From NCBI GenBank assembly GCA_963667505.2, contig OY763490.2, forward strand, positions 1,364,001-1,428,000: a stretch of 64,000 nucleotides of DNA. Direction: 5' to 3'. Position 1 is the first letter of the stretch. The number at the start of each line of letters is the position of its first letter. Positions 15,888-23,690 of this stretch are shown here, in pieces. Below the pieces are notes generated by a model, which ran no database searches, was not told where the DNA came from, and worked only from the letters and a program-made list of their open reading frames with translations. A program made the position numbers and the translations under genes. Origin of the DNA: Aldehydirespirator sp963667505 (GTDB lineage: Bacteria > Actinomycetota > Acidimicrobiia > Acidimicrobiales > Aldehydirespiratoraceae).

Positions 15888-17036
15888 ATGACCGACGCAG
15901 ACGCAGACGCCATGACCACCGGCGCAGCCTCCACGGCTTGCGAGAGCCGGCTCCACCGCCTCTACCGCGAGTGCGGGCAGAGTCCTTGGCTCGACAACAT
16001 CCGCAGGGGCTGGATCACCGACGGGGAACTCCGGCGATGGGTGGAGCGCGGCGTGCGCGGCCTCACCTCCAACCCGTCGATCTTCCAGAAGGCCATCGCG
16101 TCCACTGCCGACTACGACGACGAGTTTCGGGCGGCTATCGCCGCCGGGCTGGATGTGGAGGCCTCCTACTGGCGCCTGGTGAGATCCGACATCGCCGCGG
16201 CGGCGGCGGTGCTCCGGCCGGTCTATGACAGCTCCGAAGGGATCGACGGGTTCGTGTCGGTGGAAGTGGCGCCCGCACTGGCCCGCGACAGCGCGGCCAC
16301 CGCGGCCGCGGCCCGGCGGCTGCACCGGGAGCTGGCCGTTCCCAACCTGTACGTCAAGATCCCCGGGACTGCGGAGGGTCTGGGCCCGATCTCTGAGATG
16401 ATCGCCGAGAAGCGCAGCATCAACGTGACGTTGATCTTCGGCGTGGAGCGCTACCTCGAGGTGGTTGAGGCGTATCTGTCGGGGCTGGAGCGGGCGGTGG
16501 GCGACCTGTCCGCGGTGTCGAGCGTGGCTTCCTTCTTCCTGTCCAGGATCGACACCGAGGTCGACCGGCGGCTCGAGGCGATCGGCACGCCCGAGGCGCT
16601 GGGGCTGCGGGGAAAGGCCGCAGTCTCCAGCGCCAGAGTGGCTTACTCGCACTTCAGGCGCCTGTTCCAGGGTCCCCGTTGGGAGGCCCTCGCCGCCAGG
16701 GGCGCACGACCGCAGCGCCTGCTGTGGGCTAGCACGTCGACCAAGAATCCGGCCTATCCCGATACTCTCTACGTGGACGAGCTGATAGGCCCGGACACGG
16801 TCAACACCCTGCCCGACGGCACCTTGGCGGCCTTTGAGCACCACGGTCGGGTAGCGCCCGCGCTCGCCGACGGCGTCGACGAGGCCGCTGACGCGCTCTC
16901 CTGGATCGCCGCGGCGGGAATCGATCTGGCTGCCGTTTCCGACCAGCTCGAGCAGGAGGGGGTCGCAGCCTTCACCAAGAGCTTCGACGAACTGCTCGGC
17001 GTGCTCAGTGACAAGGCTGACGAACTCGACCCCTGA
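15888..17036 (+). CDS. tal: Transaldolase
   Basis: 382 residues, the long actinobacterial type. Hallmarks are WLDNIRR, the LTSNPSIFQKAI block, the Schiff-base lysine in YVKIPGTAEGL, NVTLIFGVERY and LWASTSTKNPAY. It exchanges a dihydroxyacetone unit between sedoheptulose-7-P and glyceraldehyde-3-P, completing the non-oxidative pentose-phosphate branch with the transketolase immediately upstream. The Ala/Asp-rich first dozen residues are atypical, and a start at the internal ATG (MTTGAAS) is possible. Confidence 0.94.
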   Translation: MTDADADAMTTGAASTACESRLHRLYRECGQSPWLDNIRRGWITDGELRRWVERGVRGLTSNPSIFQKAIASTADYDDEFRAAIAAGLDVEASYWRLVRSDIAAAAAVLRPVYDSSEGIDGFVSVEVAPALARDSAATAAAARRLHRELAVPNLYVKIPGTAEGLGPISEMIAEKRSINVTLIFGVERYLEVVEAYLSGLERAVGDLSAVSSVASFFLSRIDTEVDRRLEAIGTPEALGLRGKAAVSSARVAYSHFRRLFQGPRWEALAARGARPQRLLWASTSTKNPAYPDTLYVDELIGPDTVNTLPDGTLAAFEHHGRVAPALADGVDEAADALSWIAAAGIDLAAVSDQLEQEGVAAFTKSFDELLGVLSDKADELDP

Positions 17037-17134
17037 CGGCCGCGGCGTTGATCGGCGCGCCGCCGGCCCGGCTGCGTCCCGAATCAGCAGCAGTCACGAC
17101 GCCGCCACTCCCGACGCCGCCAGTAGCGTTCTCG

Positions 17135-17338
17135 TCATCCGGACCTCGGCGTCTCGTCGCGCAGAAGGTGCGCAGCCTTCTCGACCGAGCGCCGGGCCCG
17201 GGCCAGACGCTTGTCCTCAGCCGACGGCTTGGTGGCGCCTGTCTCGACGGACTCCCGAAGCCGGTCGAGAGCGACATCCGCGATCTCCTCGGCGATGGCG
17301 TACAGCCGATCCGAAATATCATGAAGCTTATCGACCAT
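17135..17338 (-). CDS. Small hypothetical protein, charged helical
   Basis: 67 residues, predicted mostly alpha-helical and highly charged (DKLHDISDRLYAIAEEIAD, then RLARARRSVEKAAHLLRDE). No membrane segment or known motif. It reads against the flanking genes, starting divergently from the ClC gene. TATCGT lies 7 nt before ATG 17338, matching the leaderless arrangement seen elsewhere here, which is my main reason to accept it as real. Function unknown. Confidence 0.62.
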   Translation of the reverse strand: MVDKLHDISDRLYAIAEEIADVALDRLRESVETGATKPSAEDKRLARARRSVEKAAHLLRDETPRSG

Positions 17339-17345
17339 GCTTGAC

Positions 17346-17351
17346 ACGATA
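17346..17351 (-). promoter_or_regulatory. Leaderless-type -10 box of the small gene at 17135-17338
   Basis: TATCGT ends 7 nt before ATG 17338 on the minus strand. Confidence 0.42.
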
Positions 17352-17368
17352 GTGCAGGATCGCGGCGA

Positions 17369-19057
17369 ATGCGGCGACTGACCCAGACCGTGGCCGAGGC
17401 CCGCAACCCGAGGCTGCTGGCCGCGTCTGCCGCTACCGGCGTGGTGGTGGCCGTGGTGGTGGCCGTCTTCGAGGTCGTCACCCTCAGCATGGTGCTGGAA
17501 CGGCTTCTGGAGCAGCGTCTCTGGGTGCTCGCGGTCGCGCCCGTGATCGGCATCGCGCTGTCCAAAGCGCTGCTCAGGACGGTCGGGATGGGCGTGTCCG
17601 GTTCCACCTCCGACGAGTACATCCGGGCCTTCCACGACCGCCATCCCCGGCTTCCACTCCGGCACCTGCCTGCCAAGCTCATGGCCGGAGTGGCCACCAT
17701 CGGCGGCGGCGGCGCGGTCGGCTTGGAGGGTCCCTCGATCTACGCGGGCTCCACCCTCGGGCTGTTCGTGCACTCACGCCTGGGCCGCTTCTTCCGCCGC
17801 GACGAGGCCCGGGTCCTGCTCACCGCGGGAGCCGCGGCGGGCGTCGCGGCCGTGTTCAAGACGCCGGCCACGGGAGTGATATTCGCGCTGGAGGCGCCTT
17901 ACAGGGACGATGTGACGCCGCAAGCCCTGCTGCCCTCGCTCATCGCGTCGGCCACGGGCTACGCCACGTTCGTGTTCATGGTGGGCAGCACGCCAGTCGT
18001 GCCCTTCCTGGGCGAGGGCCGGGCCGGCGCGGCCGAATCGGTCCTCGACGTCCAGATCGACGACCTGCTGGGAGCGCTCATACTGGGCATCGCGGCCGGT
18101 CTGGGCGGCCGGGGATTCGCCTGGCTGGTGCGTCGGACCAAGCACATTGCCCGCACCGTGTCCTGGCCCCGCTGCGCCGCCGGGGCCGCGGCCGCCATGG
18201 CGGGGCTGGCGATCCTGTCGGACTGGGCCTTCGACGAAGTCCTCAGCCTCGGCCCCGGCACCCGGGCGATGGAATGGGTCGTCGATCAGCACGCGCTGGA
18301 GCTGATAGCCCTGCTCTTCGGGATCCGGATGGCCGCCACCCTGGCCACGCTGGCCGGCGGAGGTGTCGGCGGGCTGTTCATCCCGCTGGCGACTCTCGGC
18401 GTGATCGTGGGCCAGTTCGTCGGGGTGGCCCTCGACACCGAGGCCACCGGCCTCTACCCGACGCTGGGGCTGGCGGCCTTCCTCGGCGCGGGCTACCGGG
18501 CGCCAATAGCCGCGGTGATGTTCGTGGCCGAGACCACCGGCGCAGTCGGGGCGTTCGTAGTGCCGGCGCTGGTGGCCGCCGCGGTCAGCCAGGTGGTGGG
18601 CGGGCCGTCCTCGGTTGCGGACTACCAGCGCTCCAGACGACTCGGCCACCTGGAGCAGCGCTTCACGCTGCCGCTCAGTTCGATACTCACCACCGACGTC
18701 CTCACCGTGCCTCCGGATGCCACCGTGTCGGAGTTCGTGTACATGCACGCGCTCGGCCGGCGCGAGCGGGTGGTCCCGGTGGTGGCGGGCAGCAAGTACC
18801 TGGGCATGGCCCAGCTCTTCGAGCTCTCGTCGGTGGACCGCGACGAGTGGGAGACCACCACCGTCGAGGCCATGATGACGACGGGACTCCCCGCGGGCTC
18901 CCCGTCGTGGACCGTGCGCGACGCGGTCGTCGCCATGGAGGCCGCCGACATCGAGATGCTTGCGGTGGTCGATGCCGCGGGAAGCTTCATCGGCGTGGTC
19001 ACCGAGGACGACGTGGTGCGCCTGGCCGAGATCCTCAACGAGACGGAGGGCCAATAG
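17369..19057 (+). CDS. ClC-family chloride channel/transporter with C-terminal CBS pair
   Basis: 562 residues: about ten to twelve hydrophobic segments to residue 410, then two CBS domains (about 430-560). ClC signatures are GGGGAVGLEGPS, with the gating glutamate at Glu120, and GGGVGGLFIPLA. The usual Lys/Arg before that Glu (G-K/R-E-G-P) is Leu here, and the first selectivity loop (GSGIP in E. coli) reads SGSTSDE. It is probably a Cl-/H+ antiporter, since the gating Glu is kept. The CBS pair suggests nucleotide or ionic-strength control. It is transcribed in the same direction as tal but with its own start region. Confidence 0.88.
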   Translation: MRRLTQTVAEARNPRLLAASAATGVVVAVVVAVFEVVTLSMVLERLLEQRLWVLAVAPVIGIALSKALLRTVGMGVSGSTSDEYIRAFHDRHPRLPLRHLPAKLMAGVATIGGGGAVGLEGPSIYAGSTLGLFVHSRLGRFFRRDEARVLLTAGAAAGVAAVFKTPATGVIFALEAPYRDDVTPQALLPSLIASATGYATFVFMVGSTPVVPFLGEGRAGAAESVLDVQIDDLLGALILGIAAGLGGRGFAWLVRRTKHIARTVSWPRCAAGAAAAMAGLAILSDWAFDEVLSLGPGTRAMEWVVDQHALELIALLFGIRMAATLATLAGGGVGGLFIPLATLGVIVGQFVGVALDTEATGLYPTLGLAAFLGAGYRAPIAAVMFVAETTGAVGAFVVPALVAAAVSQVVGGPSSVADYQRSRRLGHLEQRFTLPLSSILTTDVLTVPPDATVSEFVYMHALGRRERVVPVVAGSKYLGMAQLFELSSVDRDEWETTTVEAMMTTGLPAGSPSWTVRDAVVAMEAADIEMLAVVDAAGSFIGVVTEDDVVRLAEILNETEGQ

Positions 19058-19114
19058 CAGGCACCGTCAGTAGCACGTGCCGTCAGCGCTCGCCGATTTC
19101 AGCAGCAGCCGTCG

Positions 19115-19306
19115 TCAGTGCTCGTCATCGTCCTCGCCGACGCCGGCGAGCTCCTCGGTCTCGAACTCCTCGGCCCAGGACGCGTGCTCGGGCTTCACGT
19201 ACTCCTCGGGCTCGTTGAAGGACTCGATCAGCCCTTGAAGGTCGTCTACCTGCGAGCGCTTGAACTTGCGGGCTTCCTCATACCGTCGGTGTCGCCCCTT
19301 CTTCAC
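19115..19306 (-). CDS. Small conserved-looking hypothetical protein, basic head and acidic tail
   Basis: 63 residues with a strongly basic N-terminus (KKGRHRRYEEARKFKRSQ) and a strongly acidic C-terminus (EEFETEELAGVGEDDDEH). No cysteine or membrane segment. The GTG start at 19306 has GGGAG upstream, and a near-consensus TACAAT box lies about 39 nt upstream. The charge pattern suggests a nucleic-acid or ribosome-associated peptide, but that is a guess. Confidence 0.65.
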   Translation of the reverse strand: MKKGRHRRYEEARKFKRSQVDDLQGLIESFNEPEEYVKPEHASWAEEFETEELAGVGEDDDEH

Positions 19307-19344
19307 GGCTCCAACTCCCGGTTTGACGACTTCGCAGGCGTGCC

Positions 19345-19350
19345 ATTGTA
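19345..19350 (-). promoter_or_regulatory. -10 box of the 63-residue protein gene
   Basis: TACAAT on the minus strand, about 39 nt before GTG 19306, with a GGGAG ribosome site between. The -35 region (GTGTTC at 17 bp) is weak. Confidence 0.45.
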
Positions 19351-19405
19351 TCGCCTGGACGCGACAGGAACACTCTTCGGGGCATCCAGGCCAGCCGGAC
19401 CGAAG

Positions 19406-20566
19406 TCACTGGACGGGCCGCCGGCTCCTCTCCTCGAGCACCAGCTTGCCGCGCTCGAAGCTCAGGGCGGCCTCGCCCTCAACGAGTCTTCGGATCGGCT
19501 CGCCCACCATGTCCGAACGCCAGCCGCGGACGAGTCGGGCGCCGGGGTCGCCGCGCAGCAGCGCCGCGATGTCGGCGCGCGTGCCCAGCAGCGACGGCGC
19601 GACCGAGCTATCGCTGGCCACTTGGCTCACCCAGGCCCTCACCAGCCCCACCACCGGCAGCAGTTCCCGGCTGACCTCGGACGCCTCCGGAGGCCACGGA
19701 GGCGGACGCCAGTCCGACCCCAGACCCTCGGCCACGGCACGCAGGATCGCCTTGCCCGTCCGCCCCTGGGCCAGCCCCTCGCTCACGCTGCGGACCCTGG
19801 CCAGCTCCTCGGTGGTTCGCGGCGCCGCCTGGGCGATCGAGACGACCGCGATGTCGGGCAGCACATGGCGGACAGGCCGGTTGAGGGTCTCCGCCCGCTG
19901 CTCGCGCCACATCGCAAGCGACCGTGCCACAGGCAGGTCGCGCCGCCGCAGATGCCGGGCGTCCTTGAGCCGAGACCAGGCGTCCTCGGGCCTTCTCATG
20001 TTCCGGGTGCGCTGCAGCAGCAGCTCGCACTCCTCTTCGACCCAGCCGCGCCGCCCCACGGCCGCCAGCCGGGCGTCCAGCCGGTCGTGTACCTCCAGAA
20101 GGTGCATCACGTCACTGGCCGCGTATTGGAGTTGGGAGGTCTTCAGCGGCCGTACCAGCCAGTCGGTTAGCCGGTCAGCCTTGGGAGGCCGCCAGCCGAT
20201 CTCGCTCTGGTACAGCGAGGCCAGCGAGGGGATGCCGAGGCCGACGAATCCGGCCGCGATCTGGGTGTCGTAGATGCGCCGCGGCACCGCCCCGCAGCAG
20301 CATTCGAGGACCTCCAGATCCTGCTCGGCGGAGTGGGCGACGACCAGGGTGTCCGCTCCGAACGCCGCAGCGAGGGGCGCGGCATCCACGGCCAGCGGGT
20401 CAATCAGCACCAAGTCGTCGGACCAGGCGATCTGGATGAGCCCCGCCTGGGGCCTGTAGGTGCGCTCGCGGTGGAACTCCGTGTCGAGCGCGAAGCGGGT
20501 CTGTTCGACCAGCGCCTCCACCACGGCACGCAGTGCCGCGGCGGTGTTGATGTAGCGGTACTTCAT
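19406..20566 (-). CDS. rnd: Ribonuclease D (DEDDy exonuclease with HRDC domain)
   Basis: 386 residues. The exonuclease domain shows ExoI as Asp28-x-Glu30 (FALDTEFHRE), ExoII Asp in VVAHSAEQDLEVL and ExoIII Tyr/Asp in YAASDVMHL. A C-terminal HRDC-type helical region follows (LPDIAVVSIAQAAPRTTEEL). It trims 3' ends of tRNA and other stable RNAs. ATG 20566 overlaps the stop of the upstream nucleotidyltransferase gene by 4 nt (ATGA), so the two are translationally coupled. Confidence 0.9.
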   Translation of the reverse strand: MKYRYINTAAALRAVVEALVEQTRFALDTEFHRERTYRPQAGLIQIAWSDDLVLIDPLAVDAAPLAAAFGADTLVVAHSAEQDLEVLECCCGAVPRRIYDTQIAAGFVGLGIPSLASLYQSEIGWRPPKADRLTDWLVRPLKTSQLQYAASDVMHLLEVHDRLDARLAAVGRRGWVEEECELLLQRTRNMRRPEDAWSRLKDARHLRRRDLPVARSLAMWREQRAETLNRPVRHVLPDIAVVSIAQAAPRTTEELARVRSVSEGLAQGRTGKAILRAVAEGLGSDWRPPPWPPEASEVSRELLPVVGLVRAWVSQVASDSSVAPSLLGTRADIAALLRGDPGARLVRGWRSDMVGEPIRRLVEGEAALSFERGKLVLEERSRRPVQ

Positions 20567-21177
20567 GGCCCGTCCCACCGGCCGGTCGGCTCCGTCGGCA
20601 GATCGTCGGGCCGGTCGGCGTCGCGGAACCATCCTGCGCCGTCGACGTCCACCGGAAAGGCGACCAGGCGTCGGCCCGCCTCGCGGGGGGCGCGCACTCC
20701 CCGGGCGAACGCCGCGTCGAGCACGGGCTGGCAGCGGCGCCTCCAGGCCGCGTGCAGCCACTGCAACGTGCCCTCCCCCACGGGGACCACCGCATCGGTC
20801 CCCGGCCCGGCGTCGGACAGCCGGTCGATCACGGCCCGCGCCGCCGCGGCCTCCGGGGCGATCACGTCGCAGGGATGGGTGACCACAGCCTGCGGGCCGG
20901 GCCCGCCCCGCGAGTCCAGCGCCCTCAGCGCGGTGATCACCGCGCCGAGCGGGCCTTGGCCAGGGTGAAGGTCGGGCACAGTCATCAGGCCCCGCGCGTC
21001 CAGCCGGGTCGCATCGCCTCCCACGATCACCACTTCAGCCGCGCCCGCGGCCCGCAGGGCCTCGACGGCCCGCTCCACCATGGTCACGCCCTCGATCTGC
21101 ACGAAGGCCTTGTCCACGCCCATTCGCCGACTCGCCCCGCCGGCCAGCACCGCCCCGACGCATTCGAAGGCGCCCAC
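20563..21177 (-). CDS. MobA-like NTP transferase (molybdenum cofactor guanylyltransferase family)
   Basis: 204 residues. The family signature is plain at the start (AVLAGGASRRMGVDKAF), followed by MTVPDLHPGQGPLGAVITAL and the metal-site region VTHPCDVIAPE. MobA attaches GMP to molybdopterin, but the wider family includes other sugar- or cofactor-nucleotidyltransferases and no moa/moe genes are nearby, so the cofactor role is likely but not proven. GTG 21177 is the start (VGAFECVGAVLAGG). It lies 7 nt after the DUF3151 gene and overlaps RNase D. Confidence 0.82.
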   Translation of the reverse strand: MGAFECVGAVLAGGASRRMGVDKAFVQIEGVTMVERAVEALRAAGAAEVVIVGGDATRLDARGLMTVPDLHPGQGPLGAVITALRALDSRGGPGPQAVVTHPCDVIAPEAAAARAVIDRLSDAGPGTDAVVPVGEGTLQWLHAAWRRRCQPVLDAAFARGVRAPREAGRRLVAFPVDVDGAGWFRDADRPDDLPTEPTGRWDGP

Positions 21178-21184
21178 GCGACGC

Positions 21185-21631
21185 TCAGGCCCTGACGTCG
21201 TCCAGCGGCCATCCAGGGTCGAGCTGGACCAAGAACAGTGCGCAGCGCCGGGCCTCCTCGGTCTCGCCGATCTGGTGCGCGATCCGCTGCAAGCCGCTGA
21301 GCGCCCGCAGGAACCCCCGGTTGGTGGGATGCTCCCATCGGACATAGCCCGAGCCCCGCCAGCCGCTGGCGCGGAGACGGTCGAGGCCCCGGTGGTAGCC
21401 CGTCCGGAAGGCGGCGTAGGCGAGCGCCGAGTCCCGCTCCTCGCTCTCCAGCGCCTCGCCCAGGGCGGCCCAGGCCTCCAGACATCCGGGCCAGCGCTTG
21501 CACACATCGCCGAGGCGCGCCACCGGATCGTCGGCGATGCTCGAGAGCGCGGCCAGAGCCGGCTCGGGTTCTCGTTCCAGTATCGTCTCGGGAGGCCCTG
21601 ACGAATACAGCGACACGGGGGCGTCACTCAC
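21185..21631 (-). CDS. DUF3151 family protein
   Basis: 148 residues, soluble, helical. It matches the conserved actinobacterial DUF3151 family: LYSSGPPETILEREPEPALA at the start, then AYAAFRTGYHRGLDRLRASG and the terminal FLVQLDPGWP. The function of the family is unknown; the repeat-like helices resemble a TPR-type scaffold. GTG 21631 sits 7 nt after TAGCCT, consistent with a leaderless mRNA. It heads a run with the MobA-like gene and RNase D. Confidence 0.82.
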   Translation of the reverse strand: MSDAPVSLYSSGPPETILEREPEPALAALSSIADDPVARLGDVCKRWPGCLEAWAALGEALESEERDSALAYAAFRTGYHRGLDRLRASGWRGSGYVRWEHPTNRGFLRALSGLQRIAHQIGETEEARRCALFLVQLDPGWPLDDVRA

Positions 21632-21638
21632 CGGTGAG

Positions 21639-21644
21639 AGGCTA
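21639..21644 (-). promoter_or_regulatory. Leaderless-type -10 box of the DUF3151 gene
   Basis: TAGCCT ends 7 nt before GTG 21631 on the minus strand. Confidence 0.5.
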
Positions 21645-21679
21645 GTTGCCCATCCGCGCGGTCGTGGCGGCACCGTCGC

Positions 21680-21685
21680 TACTGT
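21680..21685 (+). promoter_or_regulatory. Leaderless-type -10 box of the small membrane gene at 21694
   Basis: TACTGT ends 8 nt before GTG 21694. It lies 36 bp from the opposing box of the DUF3151 gene. Confidence 0.4.
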
Positions 21686-21693
21686 CACCTCGC

Positions 21694-21957
21694 GTGATCC
21701 CCGACTGGCTCGACGCCGAGGCGCTGCGGTGGGTGATCGTCGGCGCCATCGGCGTCCTCGCCGCGGTGACCGCGATGGCGGTGCGCCTGGTTCGCAAGGC
21801 GCTGCTTCGCCTGGCGGTGATCGCAGTGTTCGCTGGGCTCTCCATCGGCCTCTGGCAACAGCGCGCCGACTTGCAGGACTGCGTTGAGACATGCTCGTGC
21901 CAACTGTTCGGCCAGGAAGTGCGCATCCCCGCCGACAGGAACCCCAACTGCCGCTGA
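21694..21957 (+). CDS. Small hypothetical membrane protein
   Basis: 87 residues from GTG 21694 (an in-frame TTG at 21646 would add 16). Two hydrophobic segments (about 10-28 and 35-52) and a cysteine-containing C-terminal tail with Cys-x3-Cys-x-Cys (DCVETCSCQ). The tail may face outside and carry a disulfide. No known family. The gene is transcribed divergently from DUF3151 and followed by the GDPD gene. Confidence 0.6.
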   Translation: MIPDWLDAEALRWVIVGAIGVLAAVTAMAVRLVRKALLRLAVIAVFAGLSIGLWQQRADLQDCVETCSCQLFGQEVRIPADRNPNCR

Positions 21958-22027
21958 CCCCCGCTGCCGCTGAGCTTGACGGCCGGTCATGCTTACGGCT
22001 GCCGACCCGACAGCCGCTGACGCTGGC

Positions 22028-22033
22028 TAGCGT
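22028..22033 (+). promoter_or_regulatory. Leaderless-type -10 box of the GDPD gene
   Basis: TAGCGT ends 6 nt before ATG 22040. Confidence 0.5.
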
Positions 22034-22039
22034 CGGAGC

Positions 22040-22831
22040 ATGGCCCGGCATCCGTACTTGGACGTCGCCGGCCCCATCGCGTTCGCGCACCGGGGCGGAG
22101 CGGGCTCGTTCCCGGAGAACACCCTGCGAGCCTTCCGCCATGCCGTCTCGCTGGGGTTCACGCATGTGGAGACCGACGTGCACGCCACCGCCGACGGCGT
22201 GGCTGTGGCCTTCCATGACGACTCGCTCGACCGGGTCACCGACGGCCGAGGCGCGGTCGGCGACCTGCCGTGGCGCGAGGTGCGCCGCGCCCGGGTGGCG
22301 GGCACCGACGAGATCCTGAGACTGGAGGAGCTCCTCGAGGCGCTGCCGGACACCCGGATCAACCTCGACCCCAAGAGCGACGCCGCGGCGGAGCCGATGG
22401 TCGAGGTACTGCGACGCGGCGGCGCCACTGAACGGGTGTGCGTGTGCTCGTTCTCCGATCGGCGCACCAAGCGGGTGCGGCGCCTGCTAGGACCATCGCT
22501 TTGCGTCGGCGCCGGCCCACGAGGAGTGGCCCGGCTGATGGCCGCCGCTGCCGGAGTCCCGGCGGGCGGGGCGCTCGACTTCCACGCCGCTCAAGTTCCG
22601 GTCCGGGCCCGTGGACTCACCCTGGTGCGACCGGCCACCGTGGCGACGGCGCACCGGCACGGGATCGAGATACACGTCTGGACGATCGACGAGGAGGCCG
22701 AGATGCGGCGGCTGCTGGATATGGGCGTGGACGGGATCATGACCGATCAGCCCGAGACGCTGCGCCGAGTGATGATCGACCGCGGCCACTGGAGCGCCGA
22801 CCGCGGAGCCGACCCGGGCCCGTCCCGCTGA
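22040..22831 (+). CDS. glpQ: Glycerophosphodiester phosphodiesterase
   Basis: 263 residues, TIM-barrel GDPD family. Catalytic and metal residues are visible: His in AFAHRGG, Glu in PENTLRAF, Glu/Asp in HVETDVHAT and His in AVAFHDDSLDRVTDG. The end carries the typical IHVWTIDEEAEMRRLLDMGV and VDGIMTDQPE. It cleaves glycerophosphodiesters from phospholipids to glycerol-3-phosphate and an alcohol. No signal peptide, so it is probably cytosolic. It stands alone between a small membrane gene and a gene-poor stretch. Confidence 0.92.
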   Translation: MARHPYLDVAGPIAFAHRGGAGSFPENTLRAFRHAVSLGFTHVETDVHATADGVAVAFHDDSLDRVTDGRGAVGDLPWREVRRARVAGTDEILRLEELLEALPDTRINLDPKSDAAAEPMVEVLRRGGATERVCVCSFSDRRTKRVRRLLGPSLCVGAGPRGVARLMAAAAGVPAGGALDFHAAQVPVRARGLTLVRPATVATAHRHGIEIHVWTIDEEAEMRRLLDMGVDGIMTDQPETLRRVMIDRGHWSADRGADPGPSR

Positions 22832-23690
22832 ACCGGTCGGCCCACAGGCGCATGCGCGGCGAAATTGGGCAGGAAGAAGGGCGAGAAAGGCCCGGCGAAG
22901 GGCACCGCACCGACGACCGTCTGTGCTCTAGCTGTGGACCAACCGGGACTGGCTGTGGATTTCGGATCGAGCCTCTGGATTACGGTGGGGATTTCGTCGA
23001 TCGGGGTTGACGCCGAGGACGAGACACTCCATGATGTGCAGCGTCCGAAGCAGGCAGCTACAGCGATCCCGGATCTCCAGCTAGAGGGCCTCACCGCCCG
23101 AGAGCAGGAACCGGAGTCGATGGAGAGGCTCGCAGAGGGCACTCCAGCCAACCAGGCCGGCTCCCCGGAGCCGGCGGGTCAGCCGGAGGCACGGGGCTCG
23201 GCTCCGAGCAAGCGGCAAGGCGCCTCGACGGGGGATGCCGAGCAGCAGGATCGGAGAAGGGTCGCCTCACCGGGAGGCCGGAGACCAACCGAGCGCACCG
23301 CCGGGTGCGGGAGGAGTCACCGGAGAACCGCTCCCAGTGGGGGTGCCGCCTCCGGCACCGGTATCGAACCCGATCCCGACGGGGGCCAGGTCCGGGCCGG
23401 AGCCGGAAGTCAGCGCCTACGGAACGCTGGCCGGGTGACTCGGGTCAACGCCTCGGAGCCGTCCGAGACGAGGATCAGGGTGCGGGTCGGATACGGCACC
23501 ACACCTCGGAGCACCGCAGCATCCGCCGGGATGATGCGGTCGGTGGGAAGGCGCAATCGGAGCCCCGAGAAGTTGACCGGCGAAAGTCGGGAGGCTGCTC
23601 GGGGCTCCGTCGCGCCGGTGCACATGCAGCCGATGCCCGTACAGTCGCGCCAATGGCCGTACATTTCAGTCCGGGCGTCGGGAGGCGGGC
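22832..23690. other. 859-bp gene-poor stretch with one doubtful open frame
   Basis: No recognisable gene on either strand. The longest plus frame (22865-23698, 277 codons, TTG start) overlaps the next gene's start, is rich in Gly, Arg, Ser, Pro and Gln, has no domain-like pattern, and its third-position GC is clearly lower than in neighbouring genes. Base composition is also less skewed than in the flanks. I see no tRNA, no tmRNA or RNase P signature, and no transposase remnant. It could be a decayed gene, an unknown structured RNA or a long regulatory region of the glycan operon that follows. Confidence 0.5.

Noticed and set aside
22832..23690. RNase P RNA or tmRNA
   Set aside because: I looked for the conserved core words of both on each strand and did not find them.
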